64,000 nt of DNA from the IMG/VR virus record IMGVR_UViG_3300046777_002658, positions 62,001 through 126,000 of that record. One strand, given 5' to 3'. Positions 30,399 to 38,559 of the stretch are shown one piece after another (within the stretch, counting starts at the first letter, position 1; every line of letters starts with the position of its first letter). The position numbers were made by a program, and so were the translations under genes. This DNA is from a virus. The notes beneath the pieces are model-generated. The model made no database searches and was not told the DNA's origin. It saw only the letters and a program-made list of their open reading frames with translations.

Positions 30399-30773
30399 AT
30401 GAAAAGAGATTTAAGACGCCTGACTGAGTTAGTTAATGTAGTGCTGCCACAAGTAAAAGATGAAGAGTTTAATTTATTTTCATGGAAAAGCGAAAGCAAC
30501 TGCGGGACAGTAGCTTGTGCTGTTGGTCATGCTTGCTTACACCCACCTTTTCAAAAAGCTGGACTGTCCCTCTCTTTTTATGAGATTCCTTATCCAATAT
30601 ATAATGGTGTCACAGGTACATCTGCCGTAGCTCAGTTCTTTAACTTGTCAGCAGTTGAGGTAGAAGACTTGTTCTTTGTACAGTCATACCCAAACAGAAA
30701 GGACACCACTAAGCAAGAGGTGATGCAAAGGATTAAAGAGTTGCTGGCAACAAACAGTTCGTCAGAAAGCTAG
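30399..30773 (+). CDS. GTVAC-family small protein, copy 1, 124 residues
   Basis: First of three paralogues (others at 37483 and 42820). Shared pattern: leucine-rich start, SW...CGTVACxxGHxC near residues 34-46, F...KAGLSL, a central A..FF.L segment, and an end like KQEVMQRIKELL. The Cys/His pattern may bind metal. A 21-codon frame with AAGGAG (30362-30427) overlaps its start. The ACAAACAGTTCGT dyad lies near its stop. Function unknown. Confidence 0.7.
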   Translation: MKRDLRRLTELVNVVLPQVKDEEFNLFSWKSESNCGTVACAVGHACLHPPFQKAGLSLSFYEIPYPIYNGVTGTSAVAQFFNLSAVEVEDLFFVQSYPNRKDTTKQEVMQRIKELLATNSSSES

Positions 30774-30805
30774 AATAGTAACAAAAGGAGCTGTGTTGTG
30801 TTAGG

Positions 30806-30833
30806 ACTAATTAAGGTAGTTAGAGATTGAAAC
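30806..30833 (+). repeat. 28-bp repeat ending GATTGAAAC, copy 1
   Basis: 24 of 28 bases match the copy at 34843-34870. The 3' end (TTAGAGATTGAAAC) resembles the end of cyanobacterial CRISPR repeats (…AGGGATTGAAAC). There is no spacer-repeat array. Confidence 0.55.
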
Positions 30834-30867
30834 AAAACAAGGATTAAAACAAAAAGGAGATTTTGTG

Positions 30868-30939
30868 ATGATTTACTTAAACAGTGGAGACGAGAAAGAC
30901 CACAACCAGCCAATTAAAAGACCACCAGGTGGTAGATAG
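30868..30939 (+). CDS. Peptide of 23 residues
   Basis: ATG with AAAAAGGAG upstream; a charged peptide (MIYLNSGDEKDHNQPIKRPP...) ending GGR. It is followed by a strong terminator (GGGAGGT/ACCTCCC, 30951-30973), so it is the only frame in its short unit. The good ribosome site and dedicated terminator support expression. Confidence 0.45.
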   Translation: MIYLNSGDEKDHNQPIKRPPGGR

Positions 30940-30950
30940 TAAAAAAGTGA

Positions 30951-30975
30951 GGGAGGTCGAGACCTCCCTTTTTGT
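30951..30975 (+). terminator. Rho-independent terminator
   Basis: GGGAGGT-cgag-ACCTCCC followed by TTTTTG. Confidence 0.8.
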
Positions 30976-31026
30976 TTCAATAAACTTAGTAATGACTTAA
31001 ACCTAGAGTTAAGAAAATAAGAGAAG

Positions 31027-31794
31027 ATGAATAACTTGATAATTCTTGGTGGCAGAAAGGGTAGTGGTAAGTCAACTTGTGGAGCTATTCTTGAGAAGAA
31101 ACTGGGCTACAAGCAGGTTAGTTTTGCCAGTAAGCTAAAAGAAGTAGTTGCTAAAGTGTATAACCTAGATAGGACTAAGCTAGAAGGCTTGACAGAGGAG
31201 GATAGAAAGTGGCGTGAGACTCCTTTGGTCAATTTGAGAGGAGAGAAAGCTATAAACCACCAAACCTTTTGGGAAGAAAAGTACAAAAACGCTATCCAAG
31301 ATGTTTATGGAATTGAGCTGACAGATTACTACCAAGACTGCCAAACTCTACAAAACAGAACTGCTTTAGATGTTTTTAGTGAGTTAAAATGTGCAGTTGA
31401 TAAGCTAAACAGGTATAGAGACCTCACTCCCAGACAGTTGATGCAGTATGTAGGAACAGAAGTATTTAGAACAATAAGCAAAAACACTTGGTGTGAAGCT
31501 TTAGGTAGAGAGATTGAACCAGACTTAGATGCTGGGCAGAAATTTGTAGTCACAGATGGCAGATTTGAGAATGAGGCGCTGTGGGGTAAATCTAAAGGTG
31601 CATTGATTGTTTTCATAAGTAGAGGACTAGAGCCTGAATACAATGATGAGCACTCTAGTGAGAACTTAAAGGAGTTTGAGCAGCTTGCGGATGTAGTTAT
31701 AACTAATAACTCAAGTGTAGAAGAGCTAGAAGGGTTTTGGGTGTCCTTCTTTTCATTAGGTAAGCAGAATTTAAGACAGCCTTTGATAGTATAG
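31027..31794 (+). CDS. Deoxynucleoside monophosphate kinase, T4 gp1-like
   Basis: 255 residues. P-loop GGRKGSGKST at residues 8-17. The phage dNMP-kinase signatures LMQYVGTEVFR...NTWCEALGRE and VVTDGRFENEAL are present near residues 137-185. It phosphorylates dNMPs to supply DNA synthesis, in the cytoplasm. The start is at AGAAGATG. Followed by the RNA ligase and DHH genes on the same strand. Confidence 0.85.
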   Translation: MNNLIILGGRKGSGKSTCGAILEKKLGYKQVSFASKLKEVVAKVYNLDRTKLEGLTEEDRKWRETPLVNLRGEKAINHQTFWEEKYKNAIQDVYGIELTDYYQDCQTLQNRTALDVFSELKCAVDKLNRYRDLTPRQLMQYVGTEVFRTISKNTWCEALGREIEPDLDAGQKFVVTDGRFENEALWGKSKGALIVFISRGLEPEYNDEHSSENLKEFEQLADVVITNNSSVEELEGFWVSFFSLGKQNLRQPLIV

Positions 31795-31879
31795 CAAGAA
31801 GGAAAGTTTAACTCTTTGAAAGGTGATGTTAACTAGCTTCTAATCTACTATCCTGTAAGAATTTAAGAAGAAATAAACT

Positions 31880-32677
31880 ATGGACATCCAAAAACTGAAC
31901 AGCGCGACAAAGTACCCTTCCATTTTGTCCTATCACCAGCATGGGCAGAAAGGGCTTCTAACAGAGAAGCTAAACTGTACTCCTCCCACTTGCTTTCACG
32001 CGCTTCCTCTGGGCTGCACAGAGAAGATAAACGGTAGTAATGCTAGAATCATCCTCTTTTTAGATAAAGACCAATGGAGGTTTGTTATAGGCAGCCGTGA
32101 GACTTTACTTTATACTAATGGCGACTTTTTACTAAGAGAAGAGTATAGTATTGTAGAAACCTTACAAGCTACAGCAGCACGACTGCAGAGACAAAAGGTT
32201 TATGCGTTCAATGAGAACGCCATCACAACCTTCTATTTTGAGGTGTTCGGTGACGCTTCTCAGCCAGAAAGTAAAAACTACAGCAGCTTTCATAATCCTA
32301 CTTTTAGATTATTTGATGTGTCTAGAGTAGATATAGACTTCTTTGAGAAACAGTCTATTGAGGAAATAGCTGCTTGGAGAGAACGCGGTGGTCAGCATTT
32401 CTTGGATGAGTTAGAGTTGCAACATATAAAGGATAAACTCTTTCTAAACCTAGTGCCTCGTAGATGGAATGTACAGCTACCCACAAGTATTGAAGATACA
32501 TATAGTTGGCTTCAAGAAATTATGCCTGAAACTCGTTGCTTGTTAGACAACACAGGTAAAGGTAAAGCAGAAGGAGTGGTGGTGAGGAATAGCGATCGCT
32601 CTTTTATCGCAAAGATTAGGTTTGAAGATTACGAGAGACACTTCAGAAAAATAGAACTACAGGGAAAGGGAAAATGA
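31880..32677 (+). CDS. RNA ligase (nucleotidyltransferase superfamily)
   Basis: 265 residues. Nucleotidyl-lysine motif K49-I-N-G52 (CTEKINGSNARI). Motif IIIa-like YFEVFGD, motif IV EGVVVR and motif V AKIRF are near the C-terminus. Such enzymes join RNA ends through an AMP-enzyme intermediate and often repair tRNAs cut by host defences. The stop overlaps the next gene by four bases (ATGA), so it is translationally coupled to the DHH phosphoesterase. Whether RNA or DNA ends are preferred cannot be read. Confidence 0.85.
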   Translation: MDIQKLNSATKYPSILSYHQHGQKGLLTEKLNCTPPTCFHALPLGCTEKINGSNARIILFLDKDQWRFVIGSRETLLYTNGDFLLREEYSIVETLQATAARLQRQKVYAFNENAITTFYFEVFGDASQPESKNYSSFHNPTFRLFDVSRVDIDFFEKQSIEEIAAWRERGGQHFLDELELQHIKDKLFLNLVPRRWNVQLPTSIEDTYSWLQEIMPETRCLLDNTGKGKAEGVVVRNSDRSFIAKIRFEDYERHFRKIELQGKGK

Positions 32678-33639
32678 GTAACACAAAAATCATCTACCAT
32701 AAAATAAACCAAAATACCAACTGTCCAGACGGCTATTCGGCAGCGTGGATTGCTCTTAAGAAATATCCTGATGCTGAAATAATAGGGTGGGAGTATCAGA
32801 CTGAACCACCCTTAACATCTGACAAACTAACAAATCTGTTCAAGTTATTAGTTAGAAGTTTTTCTAAGAATGTAAAACATCCTCAGAAAACTCTTATAAC
32901 CCCTGGAGACAGAATTGTGATAGTTGACTTCTCCTTCCCTAAAGAAGTTCTTGACTCTTGGGTGGCTATAGGTGTTGAGGTAATAGTAATAGACCACCAC
33001 AAGACAGCACAAAAGATGCTTGAAGGGTTTGCTGGTGGTATCCTGCGTTTTGACATGGAGAAATGTGGGGCTATGCTAACTTGGGAATACTTTTTCCCAG
33101 ACAAGCCAGTTCCAGAGTTTATCAAGTATGTCCAAGACCAAGACTTATGGCAGTGGTCTTTACGCTACTCAAAAGAGGTAAGAGAGGCTTTTGGTAGTCT
33201 GGGTAGAAACTTTAAGACCTTTAACTTTCTAGAAACTCTTTCAGGCGATGAGTTTGTAGAGTATATGCTTTCAATAGGAGAGCCACTTGTTAAGGCTAGA
33301 GAAGAAAAGGTCAAGGCGATCGCTAGTAGGCACAAGGATACATTTCTTGATGAGTATATTATCAAGGCTGTAGAGCTGACTGAAGATGAGCTGCCTTTAA
33401 CTTCAGATGTTTGTGCCTTCTTGTATAATCAGTTTCCAGACGTTCCTTTTACTGCTTGCTACAACTATGAGCCTCAGAACTTGCTGCAAAAGCTTCTGAG
33501 AAAAACTAAAACTGTAAAGTGGAGTCTGAGGTCTAGCAACAAGAATCCTAACGCTGTAGATGTCTCAGCCGTTGCAAAAAAACGGGGTGGAGGGGGACAT
33601 CACTCGGCAGCAGGTTTCAGTACAAAAGAAGAAAAGTGA
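32674..33639 (+). CDS. DHH-family phosphoesterase
   Basis: 321 residues. Motifs: NCPDGYSAA near the start, VDFSFP with D85, D107-H108-H109-K (the DHH signature), QDQDLW, and a C-terminal GGGGHHSAAGF typical of DHHA1 domains. Family members hydrolyse short oligoribonucleotides, cyclic dinucleotides or single-stranded DNA ends. Coupled to the RNA ligase, so it may clean RNA ends or degrade nano-RNA or signalling nucleotides. Confidence 0.85.
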   Translation: MSNTKIIYHKINQNTNCPDGYSAAWIALKKYPDAEIIGWEYQTEPPLTSDKLTNLFKLLVRSFSKNVKHPQKTLITPGDRIVIVDFSFPKEVLDSWVAIGVEVIVIDHHKTAQKMLEGFAGGILRFDMEKCGAMLTWEYFFPDKPVPEFIKYVQDQDLWQWSLRYSKEVREAFGSLGRNFKTFNFLETLSGDEFVEYMLSIGEPLVKAREEKVKAIASRHKDTFLDEYIIKAVELTEDELPLTSDVCAFLYNQFPDVPFTACYNYEPQNLLQKLLRKTKTVKWSLRSSNKNPNAVDVSAVAKKRGGGGHHSAAGFSTKEEK

Positions 33640-33752
33640 GTAAAGATTGTGTGCAGCAAGAGATAAAATTATCCTTGCCAGCACAGCAAAGAGCAAAGCT
33701 GAGTAAGCTATAATAAACTAAGAATTAAAAACTTTTAGTCTATACGCTATCT

Positions 33753-34304
33753 ATGAATTACCAAGAATACTCTCCACTAGCTCTACGCACCCTGTCCCCC
33801 TCTTTTGATGGTGATAGAGTGAGCGCAGAAGAGTTTTACAAGCTTGTTAAAGGTCTTAGTGTAAGCGGAGAGCTTATTACTCTATTTAAAAAAGCTTTGT
33901 TCTACGGTAAACCTCAAGAAGCTTTAAAAACTCCAGAGAGAGAAAAAAGCTTAACTTTTCACTTCCCACAGTTAAACAACTCAGACAAGTTTAACACCCT
34001 CCACGCTTTGTTAGGCTTAATAGGTGAGTCTGTAGAGTTGTTAGAAAATTTACTTGGTGGAGATGACTCTACAAACACTGTAGAAGAAGTAGGGGACTTG
34101 TTTTGGTTTATGGCGTTGCTGACCGAGACTAATAAACTAGATGCTGAAGTAATTTGGCAAGCTAATATAGCCAAACTGGCAGCTAGATACCCAAATAAGT
34201 TTGACAGTGAGAAAGCAGTGAATAGAGACTTAGAGGCTGAGAAGAAGGCTTTGGAAACTGCTCTAGACAGCACAGGCAGTGAACAATTGTCTCTGGCCTT
34301 ATAA
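33753..34304 (+). CDS. MazG-like nucleotide pyrophosphohydrolase
   Basis: 183 residues. E92-x-x-E95 (GESVELLE) and E112-x-x-D115 (EEVGDLFWFM) form the metal site of all-alpha NTP pyrophosphatases. Followed by NIAKLAARYPNKF, typical of the phage version. MazG proteins are common in cyanophages and act on (d)NTPs; a role in ppGpp control has been proposed but is debated. A terminator follows at 34330-34370. Confidence 0.85.
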   Translation: MNYQEYSPLALRTLSPSFDGDRVSAEEFYKLVKGLSVSGELITLFKKALFYGKPQEALKTPEREKSLTFHFPQLNNSDKFNTLHALLGLIGESVELLENLLGGDDSTNTVEEVGDLFWFMALLTETNKLDAEVIWQANIAKLAARYPNKFDSEKAVNRDLEAEKKALETALDSTGSEQLSLAL

Positions 34305-34329
34305 GGTACACTATTTCGTAAGCTAAAAA

Positions 34330-34369
34330 GGCTGGAAGTTAGCAATTAACTTCCAGCCATTGTTTTTCT
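34330..34369 (+). terminator. Rho-independent terminator
   Basis: GGCTGGAAGTTA-gcaat-TAACTTCCAGCC, then ATTGTTTTT. Confidence 0.85.
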
Positions 34370-34388
34370 AACACTAAACAAAACTACA

Positions 34389-34799
34389 ATGACAGAAACA
34401 ATGACGAACAGTTCGTTGACAACTAAAATTTTAACACTAGACGAGATTAGGACTGGCTTGGGTCTTCTTAAACCAGAAGACCAAATATTAAAAGTTGTGA
34501 AGCAAATACTAGAGTCAGACTTAACAAACTGGGAGAAAGCACAGGCTATAAAACAGATGAGGGGCTTTGGTTTTACAACAGAAGTTTTATTAGATGCTTT
34601 GTACAGCTCTCAGATGTACAAGGTGGCTATAGAAGCCTTCTACAAACCTAGAAGTGAAGACTTAGCCAAGAAAGCTAGAGATTGGGCTGTCCAGTTGGGT
34701 ATAGACCCTAGTAACATATTAGCCGCGCCAGTAAAGCTTGAAGCTGGAACTGTTACCTCTGATGTTACCACCTATTATGATAGGTTCAGAAACAGCTAG
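34389..34799 (+). CDS. Hypothetical protein, 136 residues; start region holds the dyad
   Basis: Two possible ATGs, 34389 and 34401. The ACGAACAGTTCGT dyad (34404-34416) lies right at the second one and encodes TNSS. All-helical in look, acidic then basic. A dyad at the start codon could act as an operator on DNA or as an RNA hairpin. Family unknown. Confidence 0.65.
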   Translation: MTETMTNSSLTTKILTLDEIRTGLGLLKPEDQILKVVKQILESDLTNWEKAQAIKQMRGFGFTTEVLLDALYSSQMYKVAIEAFYKPRSEDLAKKARDWAVQLGIDPSNILAAPVKLEAGTVTSDVTTYYDRFRNS

Positions 34800-34842
34800 T
34801 TGACACTATTAAAAATCCTGAAGGTTTTATGAAGTGACAATT

Positions 34843-34870
34843 ACTAATTAAGGTAATTGAGGATTGAAAC
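34843..34870 (+). repeat. 28-bp repeat ending GATTGAAAC, copy 2
   Basis: Matches 30806-30833 at 24 of 28 bases and ends exactly before the ATG at 34871, so GAGG inside it may also serve as ribosome site. Confidence 0.55.
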
Positions 34871-35065
34871 ATGAACAAAGACTCAGAAAATAAAACACTA
34901 AAGTCACTAAGCTTTGTCACCTCTCTTCTTGTAACTATAACTTGTGGTATTCTGGCAGCAAAAATTATAACAGGGCTAGACCAGCAAGAACAGTTAGTTG
35001 AATTAGTGTGCTTAATTTATGGTTTAGGAGCTTTAGCGTGTCACCTACTATTAGTAGATTATTAG
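34871..35065 (+). CDS. Small membrane protein with two helices, 64 residues
   Basis: Two hydrophobic segments, SLSFVTSLLVTITCGILAAKI and LVELVCLIYGLGALACHLLLV, joined by a short charged turn (TGLDQQEQ). The size and topology would suit a holin- or antiholin-like protein, but the lysozyme gene is 16 kb away, so this is only a thought. Confidence 0.6.
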   Translation: MNKDSENKTLKSLSFVTSLLVTITCGILAAKIITGLDQQEQLVELVCLIYGLGALACHLLLVDY

Positions 35066-35113
35066 TAGTGAGCAAGCATATCATATAATACTTTGATATG
35101 CTTGGTAAAGCAA

Positions 35114-35186
35114 GCCTCTCTAGCTCAACCAGATAGAGCAGCGTTCTTCTAAAGCGCAGGTTGAAAGTTCAAGTCTTTCGAGAGGC
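35114..35186 (+). tRNA. tRNA-Arg (anticodon UCU)
   Basis: 73 bases. Acceptor stem GCCTCTC / GAGAGGC; D arm GCTC...GAGC; anticodon stem GCGTT / AGCGC with loop CTTCTAA (anticodon TCT at 35147-35149); T arm GAAAG-TTCAAGT-CTTTC. No encoded CCA. It reads AGA, a codon used often in this A-rich genome, so it probably supplements the host pool. Confidence 0.9.
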
Positions 35187-35193
35187 TTTTCCA

Positions 35194-35216
35194 GCAAGAA
35201 AAAAGAATAGGGTATG
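35194..35216 (+). promoter_or_regulatory. A-tract motif just after the tRNA
   Basis: GCAAGAAAAAAGAATAGGGT directly precedes the ATG at 35214, giving a near-leaderless gene if the motif is a promoter. Confidence 0.55.
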
Positions 35217-35702
35217 TACAAACATACTTTTATTATGTTGCTACAACAAATCAAGCCTTTTACAGAAGAACAGGTTAGGAAAGTTTACCCCTTAGAGCAA
35301 GTAAAGGCTATCTTTGCTGGTGAACTAATAGCAGAGGGAAATGTTTACTGTGACTTTAGTGCCTCTTTACTAACAAATGACTATTTTCTTAGCGAAGCCT
35401 ACTTTATTGGCACAAGTGGAGCAGCTAGTCACACAGATGATGAATTTGCACAGTATGCTTATCATTTAGTGCTAGTTAACACAGGGTTAGTAGCTAAAGG
35501 TGTTAACCAACAAAACAACTTTGAACCACAAGTACCAGGTACAATCATCGTCTTAAACAATTGGGAATGGCATCACGCTATTAAAGACTCAAGAATTGGG
35601 ACTTCTGAAGATCCTATTTGGGTTTCTATTTGCTTTGATAGTGATTATGAGCTCACTGAAGAACAATTGATAAATATATTCAAGGAGTTTTTGAATGACT
35701 AA
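35214..35702 (+). CDS. Possible small 2OG-Fe(II) oxygenase- or cupin-like protein, 162 residues
   Basis: Segments ASHTDDEFAQYAYHLVLVN and PGTIIVLNNWEWHHAI give an HxD...H order with a Gly before the distal His, as in 2-oxoglutarate/Fe(II) oxygenases and some cupins. The Arg that binds oxoglutarate is not obvious. It overlaps the GHKL gene by 8 bases, so the two are coupled. Another start at 35235 is possible. Confidence 0.55.
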   Translation: MYKHTFIMLLQQIKPFTEEQVRKVYPLEQVKAIFAGELIAEGNVYCDFSASLLTNDYFLSEAYFIGTSGAASHTDDEFAQYAYHLVLVNTGLVAKGVNQQNNFEPQVPGTIIVLNNWEWHHAIKDSRIGTSEDPIWVSICFDSDYELTEEQLINIFKEFLND

Positions 35703-37371
35703 CACATTTAAGATAGGTATCAGCCCAAAGATTCTCGACAAAGCTAGAAACTTTTTTAACTCAACAACTGAAGATATTCTCAATGAGTTACTGCAGAACT
35801 CCCGCAGAGCAGGAGCCACTAAAGTTAAAGTTACAAAGAGTGTTAATGACAACACAGTAATTATTGAAGATAACGGCATAGGAATCTTTAATAACGGCGT
35901 GGCAATCAATCTTGGTGGCAGCAGTTGGTCTTCTAAAACTCAAGAAAAAGAAAGTCCTGCAGGTTGTGGGCTGTTCTCTCTAGCTAATCTTGACAGTATT
36001 ATAGAATCACACGGTAAGAAAGTACGCTTAAATGCTGCGGCATTTAATGGTGCAAGAGAAGTGGAGATTGAAGAATCAGATTTCCTAAATGGCACTAGAA
36101 TTACGTTTAGAAACGATGACAACGAGACCTTTTTCAATTGGATTCTAAAGAAAGCTTGTAAGTTTTACCCAGTTGAGGTTGAGTATAACGGAGTAGATCT
36201 GGACAAACCTAAGGATTTTCTAGAAGATGCTGTCTATGTACAAGAGTGGGAAGGTCTCAGAATTGGTGTTGTAAAAACTTACCAAAGGGTTGGCTCTGTG
36301 ATTAAGCTAAACTTCTATGGTTTAGAGATTAACTGCCCAGACCGAAGGAGACCTTACTTTAACGGAGTATTAGACAAAGAAGACCTACTTATAAAAATAG
36401 ACATCATAGATTGCTCTAAGTTGCAACTAGTCTTGCCCTCGCGTAAGGAAGTCGTATCAAATGACTTTTTAGAGCTGCTGTTTCAACAGGGTAGAAAGGC
36501 TGTCTTTAACTACTTTAAAGACTACTGTGCCGCTGGTGGTACCCATACCCTAAGTTATACGCTGTGGTTAGAAGCTAAGAATTGTTTTGGCATAGAACTA
36601 CCAGAAGCCAAAGAGAGTCTTATTAAATGGTATCCAGAGACAGATAAATATCATAATGAGTTTTGTAGTGAGCACGTAGAAGTAAAAGCTACAAATGTCG
36701 TGATCTACAACATTGCGCAGGAAAACTATGAGCAGCACACTCTCTACCGTAGTCTATGTATAAATAACAAGGCTCCAACATTGGTTTTTGCTAATAAAGA
36801 CTATGAGGGGTACTCCTGGTACAAGAGCCTTCCTAAACTAAAAGAAGTAGAAACAAAACTTACTTACAAAGGAATTACAGTTTCACTGCAGGAGGAGATA
36901 AACGAAGACCAAACTGATCTTCGACCTGACTGTATAGAGCTAGAGTTGGTCATAGAAACTTGTGGGTTAGATACAACAATAACTCTTTACACAGACCTTG
37001 TTTTAGCTGGTGGAGAATACTGCTGTGACCTCTATGAAGCAATAATCTTTTTGTCTAAAGATAGCAAAATAGAATTAGAGGAGCTAGTTAATGTTTTAAC
37101 TTTATGCTTTTTTATTCCCTGTGAAGATAGCGGCTCTGACAGTTATGAAACTCAAATGGAATATTTCAGTGGTGAAGTCTGGTCTCTTGCCAGGAGTTTA
37201 CTGCTGTCAGAAAAAGAGGCTGCTTTAGCAAGTATACAAGAGGCTGTAGAAAACCATATACGCTGTCTTGTCCCTTCTGGAAACAGGGCTGTAATTAAAA
37301 TTCAGCAGGGCTTAGTTACAGTTGACCTGGAGCTTCTAACAGAAAATACCCTTGAAGCAGTAAAAGAATAG
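35695..37371 (+). CDS. GHKL (Hsp90-type) ATPase-domain protein, 558 residues
   Basis: N-terminal ATP lid motifs: N35 in NELLQNSRRAGAT, D59-N-G-I-G63, and GCGLFSL at 90-96. This is the Bergerat fold of Hsp90, MutL and MORC-type ATPases. The remaining 450 residues are unrecognised and end in a helical part. Different from the rIIA-like gene at 43514. Coupled to the small oxygenase-like gene. May remodel a protein or DNA complex; the target is unknown. Confidence 0.8.
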   Translation: MTNTFKIGISPKILDKARNFFNSTTEDILNELLQNSRRAGATKVKVTKSVNDNTVIIEDNGIGIFNNGVAINLGGSSWSSKTQEKESPAGCGLFSLANLDSIIESHGKKVRLNAAAFNGAREVEIEESDFLNGTRITFRNDDNETFFNWILKKACKFYPVEVEYNGVDLDKPKDFLEDAVYVQEWEGLRIGVVKTYQRVGSVIKLNFYGLEINCPDRRRPYFNGVLDKEDLLIKIDIIDCSKLQLVLPSRKEVVSNDFLELLFQQGRKAVFNYFKDYCAAGGTHTLSYTLWLEAKNCFGIELPEAKESLIKWYPETDKYHNEFCSEHVEVKATNVVIYNIAQENYEQHTLYRSLCINNKAPTLVFANKDYEGYSWYKSLPKLKEVETKLTYKGITVSLQEEINEDQTDLRPDCIELELVIETCGLDTTITLYTDLVLAGGEYCCDLYEAIIFLSKDSKIELEELVNVLTLCFFIPCEDSGSDSYETQMEYFSGEVWSLARSLLLSEKEAALASIQEAVENHIRCLVPSGNRAVIKIQQGLVTVDLELLTENTLEAVKE

Positions 37372-37389
37372 GATTGTAGTTTTTTGTTG

Positions 37390-37460
37390 CTTGGTAGAGA
37401 CTTGATTTCTACCAAGCTGTTCAGATTTGATGATAAGCTATTTCTTAAAAGAGAATAGAA
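37390..37460 (+). promoter_or_regulatory. Hairpin and degenerate A-tract motif
   Basis: CTTGGTAGA / TCTACCAAG (37390-37416), then TTAAAAGAGAATAGAACAT at 37445-37463, before the gene at 37483. Confidence 0.5.
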
Positions 37461-37482
37461 CATAAACTTTTGGAGGCTATAA

Positions 37483-37869
37483 ATGACTAAGGATTTATCA
37501 AGACTTAAAGAACTGGTTGAAGTAGTTTTACCAGCCGTGCCTGAAGATTCTTTTAGTCTAGAGTTTTGGGCTAAAATAAAGGACTGCAGAACAGTTTACT
37601 GTGCTTGTGGCTGGGCAGCTGAATATCAACCTTTTAAAGAAGCTGGGTTAAGCTTAACCTTGATAGAACAACTAACACATACTTTTGAATTGGTTTACCA
37701 AGAGAACAAGAATACTAAGTATACAGGTTATAAAGCAGCATCAAAGTTCTTCAATATACCCCTTAGCCAAGCTTTTAACTTCTTTGATCCTGATAGTTAC
37801 TCTAAGGGGACATACACAACTAAAGCAGAGGTTATAGAAAGAATCACAAGCTATCTAAAGGAGGTTTAA
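37483..37869 (+). CDS. GTVAC-family small protein, copy 2, 128 residues
   Basis: Paralogue of the genes at 30399 and 42820: LSRLKELVEVVLPAVPE start, CRTVYCACGWAAEYQPF core (here GTVAC is changed to RTVYC and GH to GW), KEAGLSL, AASKFFNI, and KAEVIERITSYLKE end. The ATG follows TTTTGGAGG. Function unknown; core variation suggests divergence after duplication. Confidence 0.7.
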   Translation: MTKDLSRLKELVEVVLPAVPEDSFSLEFWAKIKDCRTVYCACGWAAEYQPFKEAGLSLTLIEQLTHTFELVYQENKNTKYTGYKAASKFFNIPLSQAFNFFDPDSYSKGTYTTKAEVIERITSYLKEV

Positions 37870-37872
37870 GTA

Positions 37873-38142
37873 ATGAAAGAATTAGCAACCAAGAATAACT
37901 GGGAATTTACAGAAGTATGGATAGACCCAATGTTATCACCTCCATATATTCTGTTATTGCTTTGCGACAGTAAAGGAAATTGTCGAATTTATGACCCAAA
38001 ACAAGGTGATAAGGTTGTATTTTCTAGTAATAGTTATGAAACTACAAAGTTATGGTTATTAAGAAATGAGTATCAACCAGTTGAAGGTAGGCTTTTAGCT
38101 GCAAAATTATTGGAAGATATTTTTGATAAATGCAGCCCTTAG
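37873..38142 (+). CDS. Hypothetical protein, 89 residues
   Basis: Starts three bases after the previous stop, with AAAGGAGG upstream, so it is co-transcribed with GTVAC copy 2. Mixed alpha/beta, no Cys/His motif, ends in a helix (GRLLAAKLLEDIFDKC). Family unknown. Confidence 0.65.
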   Translation: MKELATKNNWEFTEVWIDPMLSPPYILLLLCDSKGNCRIYDPKQGDKVVFSSNSYETTKLWLLRNEYQPVEGRLLAAKLLEDIFDKCSP

Positions 38143-38219
38143 CGTTGGGAAGGTACTCAACTTCTGAAGCACCCAAAATTCTACTAAATTCTTTTTCTAT
38201 AGTCTCAGGAGCGCAAAAA

Positions 38220-38474
38220 ATGACGATAGGGACACACCAACTAAAAACTCATCCACAGTATTTTCAAGCTGTTAAAAAAGGACTGAAAACATTTGAGTGT
38301 AGGTACAATGACCGCAACTTTCAAGAAAACGACACATTAATACTTAAAGAATTTAATCCTGAAGCACAAGAGTATACAGGTGATGAATTAAAGGCTGTAA
38401 TTACGTATATTCTTAGTGATTTTGCAGGGTTAAAAGAAGGTTTTGTAGTTTTGGGAATTAAAGTAACCAGATGA
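38220..38474 (+). CDS. DUF3850 (ASCH/PUA-like) protein, 84 residues
   Basis: The start at ATG 38220 has CAGGAGCGC upstream. Near full-length match to the DUF3850 pattern: HQLKTHPQYFQAVKKGLKTFECRYNDRNFQENDTL (shown in part), YTGDELKAVITYIL, GFVVLGI. ASCH-type domains bind RNA or nucleotides. A more divergent relative lies at 51888. Confidence 0.8.
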   Translation: MTIGTHQLKTHPQYFQAVKKGLKTFECRYNDRNFQENDTLILKEFNPEAQEYTGDELKAVITYILSDFAGLKEGFVVLGIKVTR

Positions 38475-38559
38475 CTGAAGAAAAGATTCTAGCTGGCGTG
38501 CAGAAGTGCTAGAGCTACCTACCTTTGATTGGAATTAAAAAGAAATAGAGCACAACAGT

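Noticed and set aside
30806-34870. CRISPR array
   Set aside because: Only two diverged repeat-like units, 4 kb apart, with genes between and no spacers or cas genes.
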